Numbered from the stretch's first letter, positions 32,886 through 45,190 are shown. The stretch: 64,000 nucleotides of DNA from Odobenus rosmarus divergens (GCF_000321225.1 NW_004451524.1:1-64000); one strand, 5' to 3'. A program made the numbers and translations. The notes: generated by a model not told the origin, from the letters alone.

Positions 32886-33420
32886 CGCCGTGAAACTACC
32901 ACAGTGCACACATACAAGTTCCCTGTTGTTAGTTCAGAAGGCAAATATGGTATAGTAAAGGATGGTTCTTGCTGAGCCTTGAGCCTGTGGGCACACACTT
33001 GATCCTGGCATGACCCTGAGTGTGGAAGGTATGAGAGACTGAAGCGGCCAGTGCTTGGGCACCAGCAGGAGGAAGGAGAGCCACTGCCTCTCTGGAAAGC
33101 TGAGCAGAATGAGCAGAAAAAAGAGGTTGATGGTGAACATGGAACTATCAGTAGTCTGGACTCAATTATACTATTTGGATGCAATCTAACAAATTTGACA
33201 GGCCAACACAGTTCCTAAAAATCAGAAATAGCACTGTGGTCCAACGATTGGTCCACACATGCTCCACGGTAACCCACCCACCCTGAGCTGCCAAGCCCTG
33301 GATTTGTTTCCTTCGACTCTTCCCTATGAAATGTGTGAGGTTGATCTTGGCAGTCCAACCCTGCCAAGGAGATAGTCTACACAAGGCCTGGTCTGCCTTG
33401 TAACACCTATATAAGAAGAT
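32886..33420. other. Unassigned DNA
   Basis: Nothing is recognised. Confidence 0.5.
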
Positions 33421-33435
33421 ACTCCTCATGTTTTA

Positions 33436-33617
33436 TTTATTTATTTTTTAAAGATTTTATTTATTTATTGAGAGAGAGAGAGAGGACAAGCAGAGGGAGA
33501 GGAAGAAGCATGCTCCCCACTGAGCAGGGAGCCCAACGCAGGGCTCGATCCCAGGACCCTAAGATCATGATCTGAGCCAAAGGTAGATGCTTAACTGACT
33601 GAGCCACCCAGGCACCC
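33436..33617 (-). mobile_element. CAN-SINE
   Basis: Head on the right (GCCACCCAGGCACCC), T-rich tail on the left. The target-site duplication ACTCCTCATGTTTTA lies at 33421-33435 and again at 33618-33632 with one mismatch. Confidence 0.95.
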
Positions 33618-33632
33618 ACTCCTCGTGTTTTA

Positions 33633-34982
33633 AAGTAATTGGAGCACATTTTAAAACGTGGCTGTGTTAATTTGTCTGATGAAATCACTGAATCTCTGGG
33701 AGATAGGATGGAGCCTGAAGGTTTCTGGCTAGAACTACTCTATGCACCTGATATCCCCTCAGTTGTATGAATCATGACCCAGCTGACAATGTGAGACCAT
33801 CTAGCCCAGTGGAAATAAGGATGTTTTGAGGTTCATGAAAATTTTAGTGAAACTAGTTCAGCTTTTGAAGCCTCAATATGTGGCACTGATTCAAGAAATT
33901 ATTTCTCACTGGTATTAAATACTGCTCTGGCTGAGTAACTCAAATATATGTAGATTATTATTTTACCTTTTCTTGGTAGGGAAAGTTGGAAGTAACAAGG
34001 AACCTTCCAGGGCATAAAAAAATGGCAAAAGCCAGAGACGATTTGTTCTGGGAAAAGGCACTGAGCTGAAAAATGGGAGCTTGTTTTTGAAGGTAGTGAG
34101 CAGGAACATGAAGAAGACTGTACATGAAGGGAGTTTGAGATACATGTTGGAATATAGAGCTCATGACGGTGGATGGCCTGGATGGCGAATGGACACAAGG
34201 GCCTGGTAGAGATGGGGGCCCCGGGTGAAGAAGCGTGTTCCCCACATTGACAAATGGCCCTTGTCTTCTGAATGAGGATGTTGTGTTGTCCTCATTCTAT
34301 GAAACCCACAGAAACACAGTTGTTCAGGATGGACAACAATGACAAAATAATACAGTAATCCTTCTCTGGTCTCTCTCTGTGAGAGCCTTTGGGGACAGAT
34401 AAACCAGGCCTGCTCCATCTGACACCATGCGAGCTGTCCCAGAGTAACCAGAGACCGTGGGCTCCTGTCAGGGGCTTCCTTGTGACCTGTGGTGGTTTTA
34501 TGAGCTCACCTCCTTTCTTCTCAAAGGCAGTGTCTGTTGCCCTGTGATTAGTCTGAGGGCACAGAAGAGAATTCGAGTATTTCTTTAGAGCTTTAAATCT
34601 TTATCTTTCAACTTTATTTGGGATTGAAGCTAAAGGAAAAAAAAATTAGATTTTTTAAAATACCCTAAATATCAGTAATTGTGCTCTGCAGCTGCTCCAC
34701 CAAAAAAAAAAAAAAAAAAAGTATTAGAGGAAATTCACAGCTTAATTGAAATAGGAACTTCAATTAGAATACTTGGTATTTGGAAAAAACTGAGTTGATG
34801 TATTGATATGAAGGGCAGGATTTAATATGCACCTTTAATTAATGGATGAAGATGATCCATAGGCATGATTAATGAGTGCGATGAGAGATAAGGGAGGTGT
34901 GGTGGTTTGAAAGTGATGATGCTAGATCACATATAAAAATGGAAAGGCAGTGAAACATGAGAGTGAGCTTTAATTCGGAATC
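33633..34982. other. Unassigned single-copy-like DNA
   Basis: An A19 run lies at 34702-34720. No repeat family is recognised in 1.3 kb. Overlapping minus-strand frames at 33899-34418 show no domain. Confidence 0.45.
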
Positions 34983-34990
34983 AAAATGCC

Positions 34991-35190
34991 GGGGGCGCCT
35001 GGGTGGCTCGGTCAGTTAAGCATCGTACTCTTTTGATTTCGGTTTAGGTCATGATCTTAGGGTCATGAGATCCAAGCCCCAGGATGGGCTCTCCCTGCTG
35101 GTCGTGGAACCTGCTTAAGATTCTGTCTCTCCTTCTCCCTCTGCCCTTACCCCCCCCACCCCTCCCTTGCATGCTCTCTCTCAAGAAAAA
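34991..35190 (+). mobile_element. CAN-SINE, older long form
   Basis: The head GGGGGCGCCTGGGTGGCTCG starts at about 34991. The body includes TTAGGGTCATGAGATCCAAG and a CT-rich end with a run of eight or nine Cs. The target-site duplication AAAATGCC lies at 34983-34990 and 35191-35198. Confidence 0.92.
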
Positions 35191-35198
35191 AAAATGCC

Positions 35199-35491
35199 TA
35201 TGTTTATGTCCAAGTTTTGCTGTGGCTGGCTACTGAAGTTAATGAATTTGAGCCTCAGTGGTTTTTAACCCATCCAAAGAGAATAATAACCCTAGTCTTG
35301 CTAATATCAGGCTAGGTCCAGGGACATAATGCTGAGGAAAAGTACACACAATCCTTGCCATCAGGGAGTTTACAGTGTAATGGGGAGATGGGGAGAAATA
35401 CAATAACCAAATAATTTAATGAATGCCTATAAAATTATAGCTAACAGTTGTATAATCACAATCCACGTTTGGAATTCTGAAAATCGAGAAA
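35199..35491. other. Old mammal-wide motif, family not assigned
   Basis: Around 35310-35420 the text GGTCCAGGGACATAATGCTG, then CCTTGCCATCAGGGAGTTTA, then CAGTGTAATGGGGAGATGGG follows a common ancient interspersed sequence. Related text occurs near 42560 and 53040. I cannot name the family. Confidence 0.45.
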
Positions 35492-35506
35492 TTAAATACT
35501 ATTTTA

Positions 35507-35712
35507 CTTTATTTTATTTTTTTAAAGATTTTATTTATTTATTTGACAGAGAGAGATACAGCGAGAGAGGGAACACAAGCGGGGGGAGTGGAAGATGGAG
35601 AAGCAGGCTTCCCGTGGAGCAGGGAGCCCAATGTGGGGCTCGATCCCAGGACCCCGGGACCATGACCTGAGCCGAAGGCAGACGCTCAATAACTGAGACA
35701 CCCAGGCGCCCC
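35507..35712 (-). mobile_element. Young CAN-SINE, arctoid-type
   Basis: Head on the right (CACCCAGGCGCCCC), tail on the left. A perfect 15-base duplication, TTAAATACTATTTTA, lies at 35492-35506 and 35713-35727. The body closely matches the copy at 58.2 kb, including GCGAGAGAGGGAACACAAGC, so both belong to a recent subfamily. Confidence 0.97.
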
Positions 35713-35727
35713 TTAAATACTATTTTA

Positions 35728-37589
35728 AACCTGTGTTTGGAAATCAGCATTATTTCTTTAGAGGTGTGCTTTATTTAGAGGACGTCTAAAGAATATACTT
35801 AAAATTGATATGAGAAATGGTTTAAAACCGTAGAGACAGTCTTGCCTTCACTTCTGGATTTTTCCTCCGTGCTTCAAGTTAGTATGTCAAATCAGTGGGT
35901 AGGTAAAAATTTGTATTGAAGATACCCGGAGCCCAGAGTCCAGACAGCCTGTCTTGTGCTCAGCTAGCAACCATCAGTCTACCATTTCCTATTGTGTGAG
36001 TTTTAAAGTAAAAAGGCGCAGTGGTGGACCAGAAGGGCAGCTGGGATTGTCCCGTGAGCCTGGCATTTGAGGACTGCCCCTTTGATGACTGTTACCAGGC
36101 ACAGCGGAGCTGGCCAGCCTCCCTTTGTGGTTGGTGCTGAATGTTCTTGAGATAACACCTCAGGGCCAGGGCAGGAGTCAAGACGAAGGCAGGTATTGCC
36201 ATCGAGGTCTTTTTTCAAATGAGCAAAATGTTTAACAGAGGGACTGAAAACACGCAGAACAAAGGACCATAAATGAAAGGTCTGTTTATGTTTTGGTGAT
36301 TTACTTGGCCCAGTTTCCCCTCCCGTTAATGCTGCTTTAGTGCTTTGGAGATCATACGTCAGGTGGATTATCAGGCATAGTTTCACCTCTATTCTGTAAC
36401 TCATCACTTTCCTCATTATTGGAGGACTCTTTCCCTTTCATCATCATCACCAAGATACCAAAATGTATTTGATTTAGTGACTTCATTATGATAGTCTGTC
36501 AACAGTTCTTTGCCCTCGAGCCTATGATTAGCTGGCATCATGTCATGGGGGCACGCCACAGCGCATGGGAGGGTCCAGCCCCGTGCATTTCCCTGTGACT
36601 TTCCCTCGCTAGGCAGGACGTTGCCAGTGATCAAAAATTGGCTAAATGTATTCATATTATTGCTGGCAAATAATTACCCTTCCACACTTTGTAAGAGTCT
36701 CACATCATTTCTTGCAAACACAAAGAGATGACTAGTTTGGCCACATTACCAACTTTCAGAGCATGGAAATAAACATTTTTTGAAATGTGATTGCAAGAAA
36801 TAAAATTCTAAGGAGCACCCTTATCTGAAAGGGACCAACTGCAAAATCATGGCAAGCCACATTTGTAGGGAAAAAATTCAGTATATCGCTGAAGAAAGTG
36901 TAAGAATTCTAAGACATGCCAAGGACTATCTTCTCACAGTTTTTCCTGCTTTCGTTTAAAAATATTCTCCATAGTTTATTTCAGGGTCTGTTTTTCAGCA
37001 GTCCATGTAACGTACAAGGTCATACATTTTACCTGTATTTGTTTAAAGTGTCTGTGTTGCAAAAATAGGCAGTGACAGCAGGATGTTCTGGTTGTAATGT
37101 AACTGGTTCACCTTTAAAAGTCTTTATACCCTTTCTTTAAAGAGGTAAGAGAATGTCTCAGCAGTTTGTAGGAAATGGCACTGCTCAGTTCATCAGAGAG
37201 TGCTGGGTTTTTTTCAGCAAGGACCAGGATGTCACAGTCATTCTTGGTCTTCTCTTTCCTCACCTTTGGCACCTAATAGATCAGAAGCTTCCCAGGGAAA
37301 TTGAGCCTCCTGGGAATCAGTGCATGGAGATCTCCAGAAAGTTTCTATGGGAAACTTTGGAATCATACCATTTGAATATATTCAAGGTGAAGCTTCTCCT
37401 TCTTTTCCCCTGGATATAGAAAAGGAAGAGAAAGAATATCTGCCTTTGTTTCTGCTTCATGACTTTCCGTACAATGACTAAAGTTCTAGTGTTTATTAGT
37501 GCGTATTATTATGAAAACGTCTGCCCCACAACTAAGCCCACAGATAAAATGTGGCCCTTTTGAAAAGATACAACAATAAAACTTAACAA
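35728..37589. other. Unassigned single-copy-like DNA
   Basis: Nearly 1.9 kb with no recognised repeat, gene or RNA. It is a reasonable place to look for conserved noncoding elements. Confidence 0.45.
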
Positions 37590-37944
37590 AAGAAAGCCCA
37601 GGAAAATATTTTCGTGACCTTGGGATAGGCAAAAATCTTTTATAATAGAGCACAAAAAGCACTAGCTTTAAAGGAAAAAGTTGATCAACTGAACTACATT
37701 AAGAATTTCTATTCATCAGAAAACATCCCTGAGAAAGTAAAAAAGGCAAGCTACAGAGTAGGAGAAGACATCTGCAATATAATTTTCAAACTCTATGAAG
37801 AATTCCTACAAAGCAGCAATAAAAAGGAGAAGCCTTTAAAAATGTGCAAGAAACTCTAAGTGAGCACTTTATAAAATAGGCTATTCCAATGGCCAATAAA
37901 CACATGAAAATGTGTTGAGTATTTTCTATTCACTGAGGAGACGA
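37590..37944 (+). mobile_element. Older L1 ORF2 piece, left part
   Basis: GAAAATATTTTCGTGACCTT, then TTGATCAACTGAACTACATT, AAGAAAACTCTAAGTGAGCA-like text, and ATGGCCAATAAACACATGAA is L1 ORF2 near its C-terminal part. The match degrades after GTGTTGAGTATTTTC. It may be the left half of an older L1 split by the next element, or the 5' part of that element. Confidence 0.7.
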
Positions 37945-38718
37945 CAAATAAATGGATAGATAGATAACAGGAATCTAAAATCAAAAACATGACAAATAAC
38001 AGGTGTTGGCAGGGTGTGGGGGAAAAAGGAATCCTCATGCACTGTTGGTGGGGATGCAAACTGGGGCAGCCACTCTGGAAAACAGTATGGAGGGTCCTCA
38101 AAAACTTAAAAATAGAGTTACTGTATGATCCAGTAATACCACTACTAGGTATTTACCCAAAGAATATGAAAACATTAATTTGAAAAGATATATGCACCCC
38201 TATGTTTATTGTAACATTATTTCTAATAGCCACATTATGGAAGCAACCCAAGTATCCACTGACTGATGAATGGATAAAGAAGATGTGATGTATGTATAAA
38301 TATATATAAGCAATGGAATATTACTCAGCCATAAAAAGAATGAAATCTTGGCATTTGCAACAACATGGGTGGAGGTAAAGCTTATAATGTTAAGTGAAAA
38401 AAGTCAATCAGAGAAAGACAAATACCATATGATTTCACTCATATGTGGAATTTAAGAAAGAAAACAAATGAACAAAGAAAAAAAAGCAGAGACAAACAAA
38501 CAAAAAAACCCCAAATAAACCAAGAAACAGACTCTTAACTCTAGAGAACACACTGACGGTTGCCAGAGGAGAGGTGGGTGTGGGGATGGGTGAAACAGGT
38601 GAAGGGGATTAAGAGTACATTATCATGACGAGCATGGGGTAATGTATAGAATTGTTGAATCACTATATTATATACCTGAAACTAGTATAACACTGAATGA
38701 TAATTATACTGGAATTTT
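37945..38718 (+). mobile_element. L1 3' end (ORF2 C-terminus and 3'UTR)
   Basis: From ATAACAGGTGTTGGCAGGGT through ATGCACTGTTGGTGGGGATG, CTCTGGAAAACAGTATGGAG and CCCAAGTATCCACTGACTGA, then the 3'UTR with GTTGCCAGAGGAGAGGTGGG and ACTAGTATAACACTGAATGA. It ends in TATACTGGAATTTTAAAAAA. The 64-codon frame at 37989-38183 is the ORF2 piece that includes [20 protein letters not shown]. It is less diverged than its flanks. Confidence 0.88.
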
Positions 38719-38744
38719 AAAAAATTACCAGAGGAGAAAAATAA

Positions 38745-39300
38745 CATGATAGCATTGTATGCTCACCCGAATGGCTAAAATGAAAAAGACTGAAAAATTT
38801 CAGATGTTGGTGAGGAAATGGAGCGACTAGAATTCTCATACACCTATCAGGTGAGGCTGGTACAATCTCTCTGGAAAACTGGCAATATCGATTAAAGAGA
38901 AATATTTGCATAATGGTCTAGCACTTCCACCCCAGAAGTATGTGCATATCTTCAAAAGACACAAAGAATATTTGTAGAAATATTATTTGTGATAGCCCCA
39001 AACTGAAAACAACTTGAACGTCTATCCATAGTATAACAGAAAAGTGGCGGAATATTTATTCAATGGGATACTCCACAAAAATGAAAAAGAACAGACAACT
39101 TCTACAACACAACATGACCTGATTTCATATACGTTGTGGTGAGTGAGAGAAGTTAGATGAAAAAGGAGTACATAAACCATGCAGTTCTATTTATAGGCAG
39201 TCCCAAATCAGGCAAACCTAATCTGTTATGTGAGAGTTCAGAATAGTGAGTACTTTTGGTAAAGTAGTAACTAGAAGGGTCTAAGGGGGGTTGAGGTTAT
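38745..39300 (+). mobile_element. Older L1 3' end, right part
   Basis: CCCGAATGGCTAAAATGAAA, ATGTTGGTGAGGAAATGGAG, then TGAAAACAACTTGAACGTCT, TATTCAATGGGATACTCCAC, and ATTTATAGGCAGTCCCAAAT repeat the same ORF2-end and 3'UTR order as the preceding L1, with much higher divergence. It therefore belongs to an older copy. Confidence 0.8.
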
Positions 39301-39371
39301 GATAACCTGTTGTTGAGTCTAAGAAGTTAAGAGGGGAGAAAAAGAAATCTCAAAGACAAAAATCATGACAG

Positions 39372-39577
39372 GTTTTTTTGTTTTTAGAGAAAGAGAGAGT
39401 ACACACGAAGCTGAGGGTGGGGTGGGGGTGAGGGCAGAGGGAGAGGAGACAGAGAATCTCAAACAGGCTCTGCATTCAGCATGGAGCCTGATGCAGAGCT
39501 CGATCTCATGGCCCTGAGATCATGACCTGAACTGAAACCAAGAGCTGGACACTTGGTTTGAGCCACCCAGATGCCCC
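39372..39577 (-). mobile_element. CAN-SINE, older
   Basis: Head on the right (GCCACCCAGATGCCCC), tail on the left. The target-site duplication AATCATGACAG lies at 39361-39371 and again at 39578-39588 with one mismatch. A G-rich stretch (GGGTGGGGTGGGGGTGAGGG) has grown inside. Confidence 0.92.
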
Positions 39578-39839
39578 AATCATGCCAGTTCTTGAAAACT
39601 GTGTAGACATAGTAGAGGAAAAAAATGTCAATTAACATATGTATGCTTTTGAAAAGCTAATTAAGTGAAGACATTTTTTTTTTATGTGAACAGAGGGTAG
39701 GTTTGGATATAAAAGAAACATTTCTTGATAGATTTACCTTCATTTTCCCTGGAATCTATTGAAGCGGTGCCCCATGATCAACATCTAAGCTTAAAGCGAG
39801 GTATTCTGAATCTCTAGATTCTATACTTTCGTCTCTCTT

Positions 39840-40320
39840 TTTGTTCCTGACTGTTAGCCCATTAGGTTTTTTGATTCCCCAAATTTAGATTTGTCAGAAT
39901 TTCTTCTAATGCTTCAGGCCTTTGCTTATGTTCTGTACCAAGAGCCATTTTAATGCCAGCATACCATGGGACAGATCTCTGGATCTGTTTCTAGACAGAG
40001 TGGTGAGGATGTAGGGATTGATTGTCTATGGTGGGGCAGAGGGAAGAGACTGGTAATATGACTCCTGGATTTCTGGGTTGGCCATTCGGATAGGTGGAGG
40101 TGTATACCCCAAGGGAGATTGGAGAAGAGGAGAGAAGCCTTGTGAGCTCCAGAGTGGGATTAGATGTACTAGGTGCCCATATCCAAGGGAGTTGAACATA
40201 GGGTTTGCAATCTGTAAAGAGTAATTTGGGTTTGTGTTGCAGAATATGGAGTAATCGGTAGATAACAAGTATTAGTACTGCTAATGTGACAAGATAATTT
40301 ATAGTTGAGGTCACAAAATT
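39840..40320 (-). other. Unexplained block with a minus-strand open frame
   Basis: A 107-codon open frame runs from 40314 to 39991 on the minus strand and starts with GTG rather than ATG. Its first 30 residues include a hydrophobic stretch (YLVTLAVLILVIYRLLHIL) that could span a membrane, followed by a Pro/Ser-rich part. After its stop, a second short open stretch in the same direction begins near 39950 and is rich in Glu and Lys. I recognise no family. A decayed piece of a retroviral-type element is possible. Chance cannot be excluded, because the length is only modest for this composition. Confidence 0.25.
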
Positions 40321-40469
40321 TTATTTTTCAAAATATTTTCTGTGCCACTGGATCAACGGCAAGTTAGCAGGTTGCCTCCTAACTTGGCCTCCAAGCTTGA
40401 TAAACTTTAGATGAAGAACTTTGAATTTTCAATTGCTGTGAATGTAGGTGATTTGTTTTAGAAATGTCT

Positions 40470-40679
40470 CAAAGTTTTGTGTTTATTTGTTTAAGATATT
40501 ATTTATTTATTTGTCAGAGAGAGAGAGAGAGAAAGCACAAGCAGGGGGAGCAGCAGGTAGAGGGAGAAGCAGGCCTCCTGCTGAGCAGGGAGCCCGATGT
40601 GGGACTTGATCCCAGGACCCTGAGATCATGACCTGAGCCAAAGGCAGATGCTTAACCCACTGAGCCACCCAGGCATCCC
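40470..40679 (-). mobile_element. CAN-SINE
   Basis: Head on the right (GCCACCCAGGCATCCC), tail on the left with an unusually mixed T-rich stretch. A perfect 16-base duplication, TGTTTTAGAAATGTCT, lies at 40454-40469 and 40680-40695. Confidence 0.95.
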
Positions 40680-40695
40680 TGTTTTAGAAATGTCT

Positions 40696-42189
40696 TAAAT
40701 AATATCTCTTTGTTTTACAAAATACAAAGGAACCAGTAATTTGCCAGACTTATGGTCGGCTTCATTAGACAGAGTGAAGCAACTAGCCTTAATTATTTAT
40801 GTGATTTTTTTTTTTTTTGGTTAAAATTGTTGTCTTTTAACAATACTCAAGAATATGTGAGAATTGGAAAGATAGATTAAATATGTATTAACGTCATTGC
40901 TCAAAAATGAGTGGGGACATACTGCATTGTAGGTATTTGAGTACATTTCAAGGATATTTTGAATTTACTCGTAGGAAAATAAAGGCAAAAATTAAAATTA
41001 GGATTTGTAAACTCAGAGAAGAGGCCAAAATGCATGAAATCCCTTAATGCAAAGATGTACATTTAAATTCAGCAGTAATTCAGTGATTCCAGCACATTCA
41101 CCACAAATTGACTTTCTGTTAATAGTTGCAGATGAGAAGCAGTGTTAGCTGACCTTGCTTCTCTTTTGCCAACCTTGCCCTGTACTCATGGATTCTCTGA
41201 TTTATTAGTTAACAGATCATTCTTCATGCTACTATGGCTTAGACAAATACCAACTGATACATTTAAAAAGAAAAAGTTTAAATCAAGCCATAGAAGAGCA
41301 ACTGTAAGCACTGAAAGGTCCAGAATTTCAAGTTTTAGAAGCTACATTTTTACAGGTACCCTGCCAAGGGCCATCCCAGTAATATTTTTATTGATTTATT
41401 GTCGCTATTAAATGTTAGGCCTTCATTTGTAGTGCATGGAGATGCAGAATATTTTGATCACAATATTACACAAGCATCATGTATTTCTGGTCACAACTGT
41501 ATCTTATGGTATGGTCTCATTCAAATTTTGCTTTTGGAAGAGCTGTTCTCAGATGTTCCTTCTCTATGCTGTAGATCAGCAATTAATACAAAAATCATTA
41601 CCAAACTGTTTTGTTTTATAATTCTATAGCCCTAGAATACTTTTGTATTCAGGACAAAACAATAGCAATTATAACGAAAAAAAGAAAATCTTGGTCCGCA
41701 ATCAGAAGGATTGTTAATTTTCTTCCTAAGTGACCCTTTGATTTGAAACAGCAATTGAAAACTCAAGTCTTGGGGAAAAAATGCACCAAATGGCTTTGGG
41801 TCTTTAAAAAGAAAACTATTTTGAAAAGAACAAACTATGATTGATTGCGCATTGATATAAACATGCACATGGGGCTATTTCTGCAGTCCAGAGATGGAAA
41901 AGTTCCTGTAGGAATCACAGAAAAATAGATGCTTTTAAACATAGCCTAAGGCAGTAGAAGCAAGAGGATTGACGATTGGGGAAACAGCCTGATTGCATTA
42001 TTTGAATGTTATCAGAGTGTGTGTCTGGGATGCCCTTTTGAGTAGTTTATTTTAAAGAAGTGTAGCTTGTGGAATGTGAAATAAAATCAGCAGGAGCCAG
42101 TAGTGTGGCTCTGGCTTGGACCTCACAGAGCACAGTGTGGGCTCAGGATGCACGCGTGCCCTCCGGGAGTCCTGAACGGAAGTTAGAAG
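40696..42189. other. Unassigned AT-rich DNA
   Basis: A T14-type run lies near 40806-40818. No gene or repeat is recognised in 1.5 kb. Confidence 0.45.
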
Positions 42190-42360
42190 TCAGTGAGACA
42201 GACCTGAGTAGAGAGAGAGATTCGAGCGCCACTCTGTCGCTGAAGAGCTGGAGAACTGGGGCACGTTACTTCACCTCTCTGGGTCTTAGTTCCATCAGCT
42301 TAAAAGTAAGAGGAGTTGACACCCTGCGGTCTCTACAGCAGCTTCCAATTCCGACATGAC
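42190..42360 (+). repeat. MIR SINE fragment
   Basis: GGCACGTTACTTCACCTCTC, then TGGGTCTTAGTTCCATCAGC, TTAAAAGTAAGAGGAGTTGA, and CCTGCGGTCTCTACAGCAGC follow the MIR core and the 3' part of a MIRc-like form. Confidence 0.82.
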
Positions 42361-42456
42361 ATCCTGGGACTAGATGTGGGCCGATACTTACCTGTGAGGA
42401 AAGGCTTCACCAAACAAGGTGCTGAAACAAAATTGTGGGAAGGTAGGACTTTGAGT

Positions 42457-42487
<31 letters not shown>

Positions 42488-43312
42488 CTCTGAGTGCTCT
42501 TAAACCACAGTCAGAGCCATCTGCAAATGCTGTGCATTGGTTTATTCACCAACAGATAGTTGTTGCACTGTCCACATGCCCAGACCCATGCCAGATCCTG
42601 GAGCCAGCAGGGGAAGGCTGTGCAGGGCTTCTGCACAGGTGATCAGGTGGCTACACTGTGGACATATTATGAGATGGTAAGTCCAAGGTGCTGTCGGAGT
42701 TTGGGAGGCCTACCTGGGCTAAGAGTAAGAGTGGGTGTGATAGTGTGTAGAAAGGGGATGTCTGTGTGAAGGCCTGGGGAGGAAGGATACCATGATGAGC
42801 TGGAGTTTAGGAGAAAGGGAAACACAGGCAGATCTCCTAAGACCTGGGTGTTTGTCCCTGGGCTACGGGGTGGGAGGTGTGTGGGGCAGGGGCCTTAGCC
42901 CCATGCCTGCCTCTTGCTCCTGGACCCTGGGGCTCTCGGCATGTCTCTAGCTTCATTCTTGTTCTTTCCTGTGGGAAGGGGGGCATCCCCTTCCTGCCCT
43001 GGAGGGGTTCAGGTGAGGGTGGGCAGCTGGTGCCAGTCAGGGAGTAGGGGTGGAGTCCAGCCACCTTGTATGCCTTCTGTGGCCTTGAACAGAAGCCTCC
43101 TGGTGTGCAGCCCTCTGGAGATCCCAACCTCAGTTCGGCCTGAAGTGAGGACCATACCTGGGGCCCAGGATAGGGGACAGGTCGATAGAGAGTATTCCAG
43201 GAGCCTGGAGCCCTCTGTCTTGTTTTATTTTTAAAAGGAACATGTGGAAAAGTGTCTGAAATATGTGTAAAAGAGAATGTACTAAGGGGGGAGCCAAAAA
43301 GGTAATTGGAGC
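42361..43312. other. Unassigned, moderately GC-rich DNA
   Basis: An (AAAAC)n run of about five units lies at 42457-42486. The region 42840-43130 is GC-rich, but CpG is sparse. Text near 42555-42625 faintly follows the same old unnamed motif as at 35.3 kb. Confidence 0.45.
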
Positions 43313-43757
43313 TGTTTTGGGTTCAGTTGTGTCCCCCCTCAATCCAGATGTTGAAGTCCTAGCCACCAGTACCTCAGTATGTGATCTTGTTTGGAAATAG
43401 GGTCATTGAGGACATAACTACTTAAGATGTGATACTGGAATAAGGTGGGCACCCACTCCCATATGATTGGTGTCCTTATAAAAGGGGAAGTTGGACACAG
43501 ACACATACACCCAGGGAGAATGTTGTGTGAGGTTAGGGTGATGCTTCCACAAGACAAGAAATGCCAAGGATTGCTGGTAAACCAAAGAGCTGGTGGAGAG
43601 GCATGGAACAGCTTCTTCTTCCCAGCCCTGAGGAGGAACCCAGTCCACTGACACCTTGATCTTTGGCTTCCAGCCTCCAGACCTGAGCCAATACATTTCT
43701 GTTGTTTAAGCCACCCAGTTAGTGGTACTTTGTATGGCGGCACTAGCAAGCTAATAT
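43313..43757 (+). repeat. MLT1 LTR, near complete
   Basis: It runs from TGTTTTGGGTTCAGTTGTGT through ATGTTGAAGTCCTAGCCACC, TTGGTGTCCTTATAAAAGGG, CACTGACACCTTGATCTTTG and CTTCCAGCCTCCAGACCTGA to GGCACTAGCAAGCTAATATT. Both LTR ends are recognisable, and TTATAAAAGGG is the LTR's TATA-like element. Confidence 0.92.
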
Positions 43758-44689
43758 TGGGACAATTAAAATAATTCAGAGGTTTACTGTTTTATGGGGT
43801 TATTTCTTGTCAAATTGCTTAAATTTACAATAAAAATAAAAATATATGCCTCTGATGAGGGCACTGAGGGCTAGGCACTGGCTGCCTAGCATGAATAAGA
43901 ATATAAAATGGAGGTATCAACTTAAATCCTGGTTTGGGACTATTACCTGTATTGATAGGATTGACCTGCCCACAAATGTCGAATGTGAAATAAATGTCAG
44001 TGTGTTTTTTTGAGCTTGAAAATAGTGATATCAGGGCTATTTCTTTTGCACAATTTAGAGTTATTATTAAATAGAGATAGACATACCTGTTTATCCCTAG
44101 AGGAAACTACATAGAAGTATTGGAGAAATGTTAATACCGACAAGTGACTTTGTTGATATTTTATCAAGTATTTGGAAATTAGACATGATGATCTTAAAAT
44201 CAGCAGAATGGAAATTAAGTTTCTGAATTTATTTCGGACTCATTAATGACCTAAGAGCACCCACTAAATTAATATGTTATATTCAGTTTCTCCAGATGCA
44301 AGCTAGAGATTAAAAATTACCTGTTTTTTTTCTTCTTTGATTTTGTCAAGAAGATTAAGGATGACATTGTTTTCGAAATACAAAATGTTATTATTTTGTG
44401 TAGACAGCACAATTCAGAAACAACATATAGATGATGTACGCTGGTACATGCCCAAAGGAGCAAAATGTATCTGTGTAACTATGTGATAAATATGATTGTT
44501 CATATACCTAGGGAAGTGAACATAATTAATGCACTACATTTCATTATATTATAAAATAAGCCCCAGTGTATTTGCTGTGTATTTAAGATGATACGTATGA
44601 TAATGCCTTGTTTCAAACAAGTTGGAATAGTTTACCCTTGAAATCACGAATGTAGAGGTAAATTCCCTTATAAATATTTTCTAATCAAA
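43758..44689. other. Unassigned AT-rich DNA
   Basis: Nothing is recognised. Confidence 0.5.
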
Positions 44690-45190
44690 TTCATGAGGGC
44701 ATAATTTACTTATACAAAAAAATACACCAAAAATGTACAATATGCAGAGTTTTGACGAATGATATACCTATATAACCACCACCATAATCAAGATATTGGA
44801 CATGTCTATCACCCCCCAAAATTCTTTTTCTCCCCTTACAACCTCCAGCCCCAGGCAATCCCTGATCTGCTTTCCATGACTACAGACTACTTTTGCTTGT
44901 TTTAGAATTTCATTTAAATGATGTTTTTGGGATTCATCCATTTTGTGGTACATATTAGGAGTTCATTTTACTGCTAAGCAGTATTAGCAGTATTCCCTTG
45001 TATGGATATGCCACATTTATCAATTCACCTGTTGATAGATATTTGGGTTGTTTCCACTTGTTTCACTTTTATATATAAATGATAGGAACATTATTATAGG
45101 ATCATTTTAATGGACATTTGTGTTCCTTTCTCTTGAATAAATACCTAGGTGTGGAATTTCTTCCATATACTATTTTAAAACCTATTTTCC
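44690..45190 (-). mobile_element. Old L1 (L1M) 3' part
   Basis: AATGTACAATATGCAGAGTT, CAAGATATTGGACATGTCTA, then ATGGATATGCCACATTTATC, TGATAGATATTTGGGTTGTT, and AATAAATACCTAGGTGTGGA are the reverse of an old L1 3'UTR and the last part of ORF2. Confidence 0.8.

Noticed and set aside
42840..43130. GC-rich stretch considered as a CpG island
   Set aside because: GC is raised but CpG is sparse, and TG/CA is common, which argues against an island.
43339..43749. 136-codon minus-strand frame
   Set aside because: It is the antisense of a MLT1 LTR.
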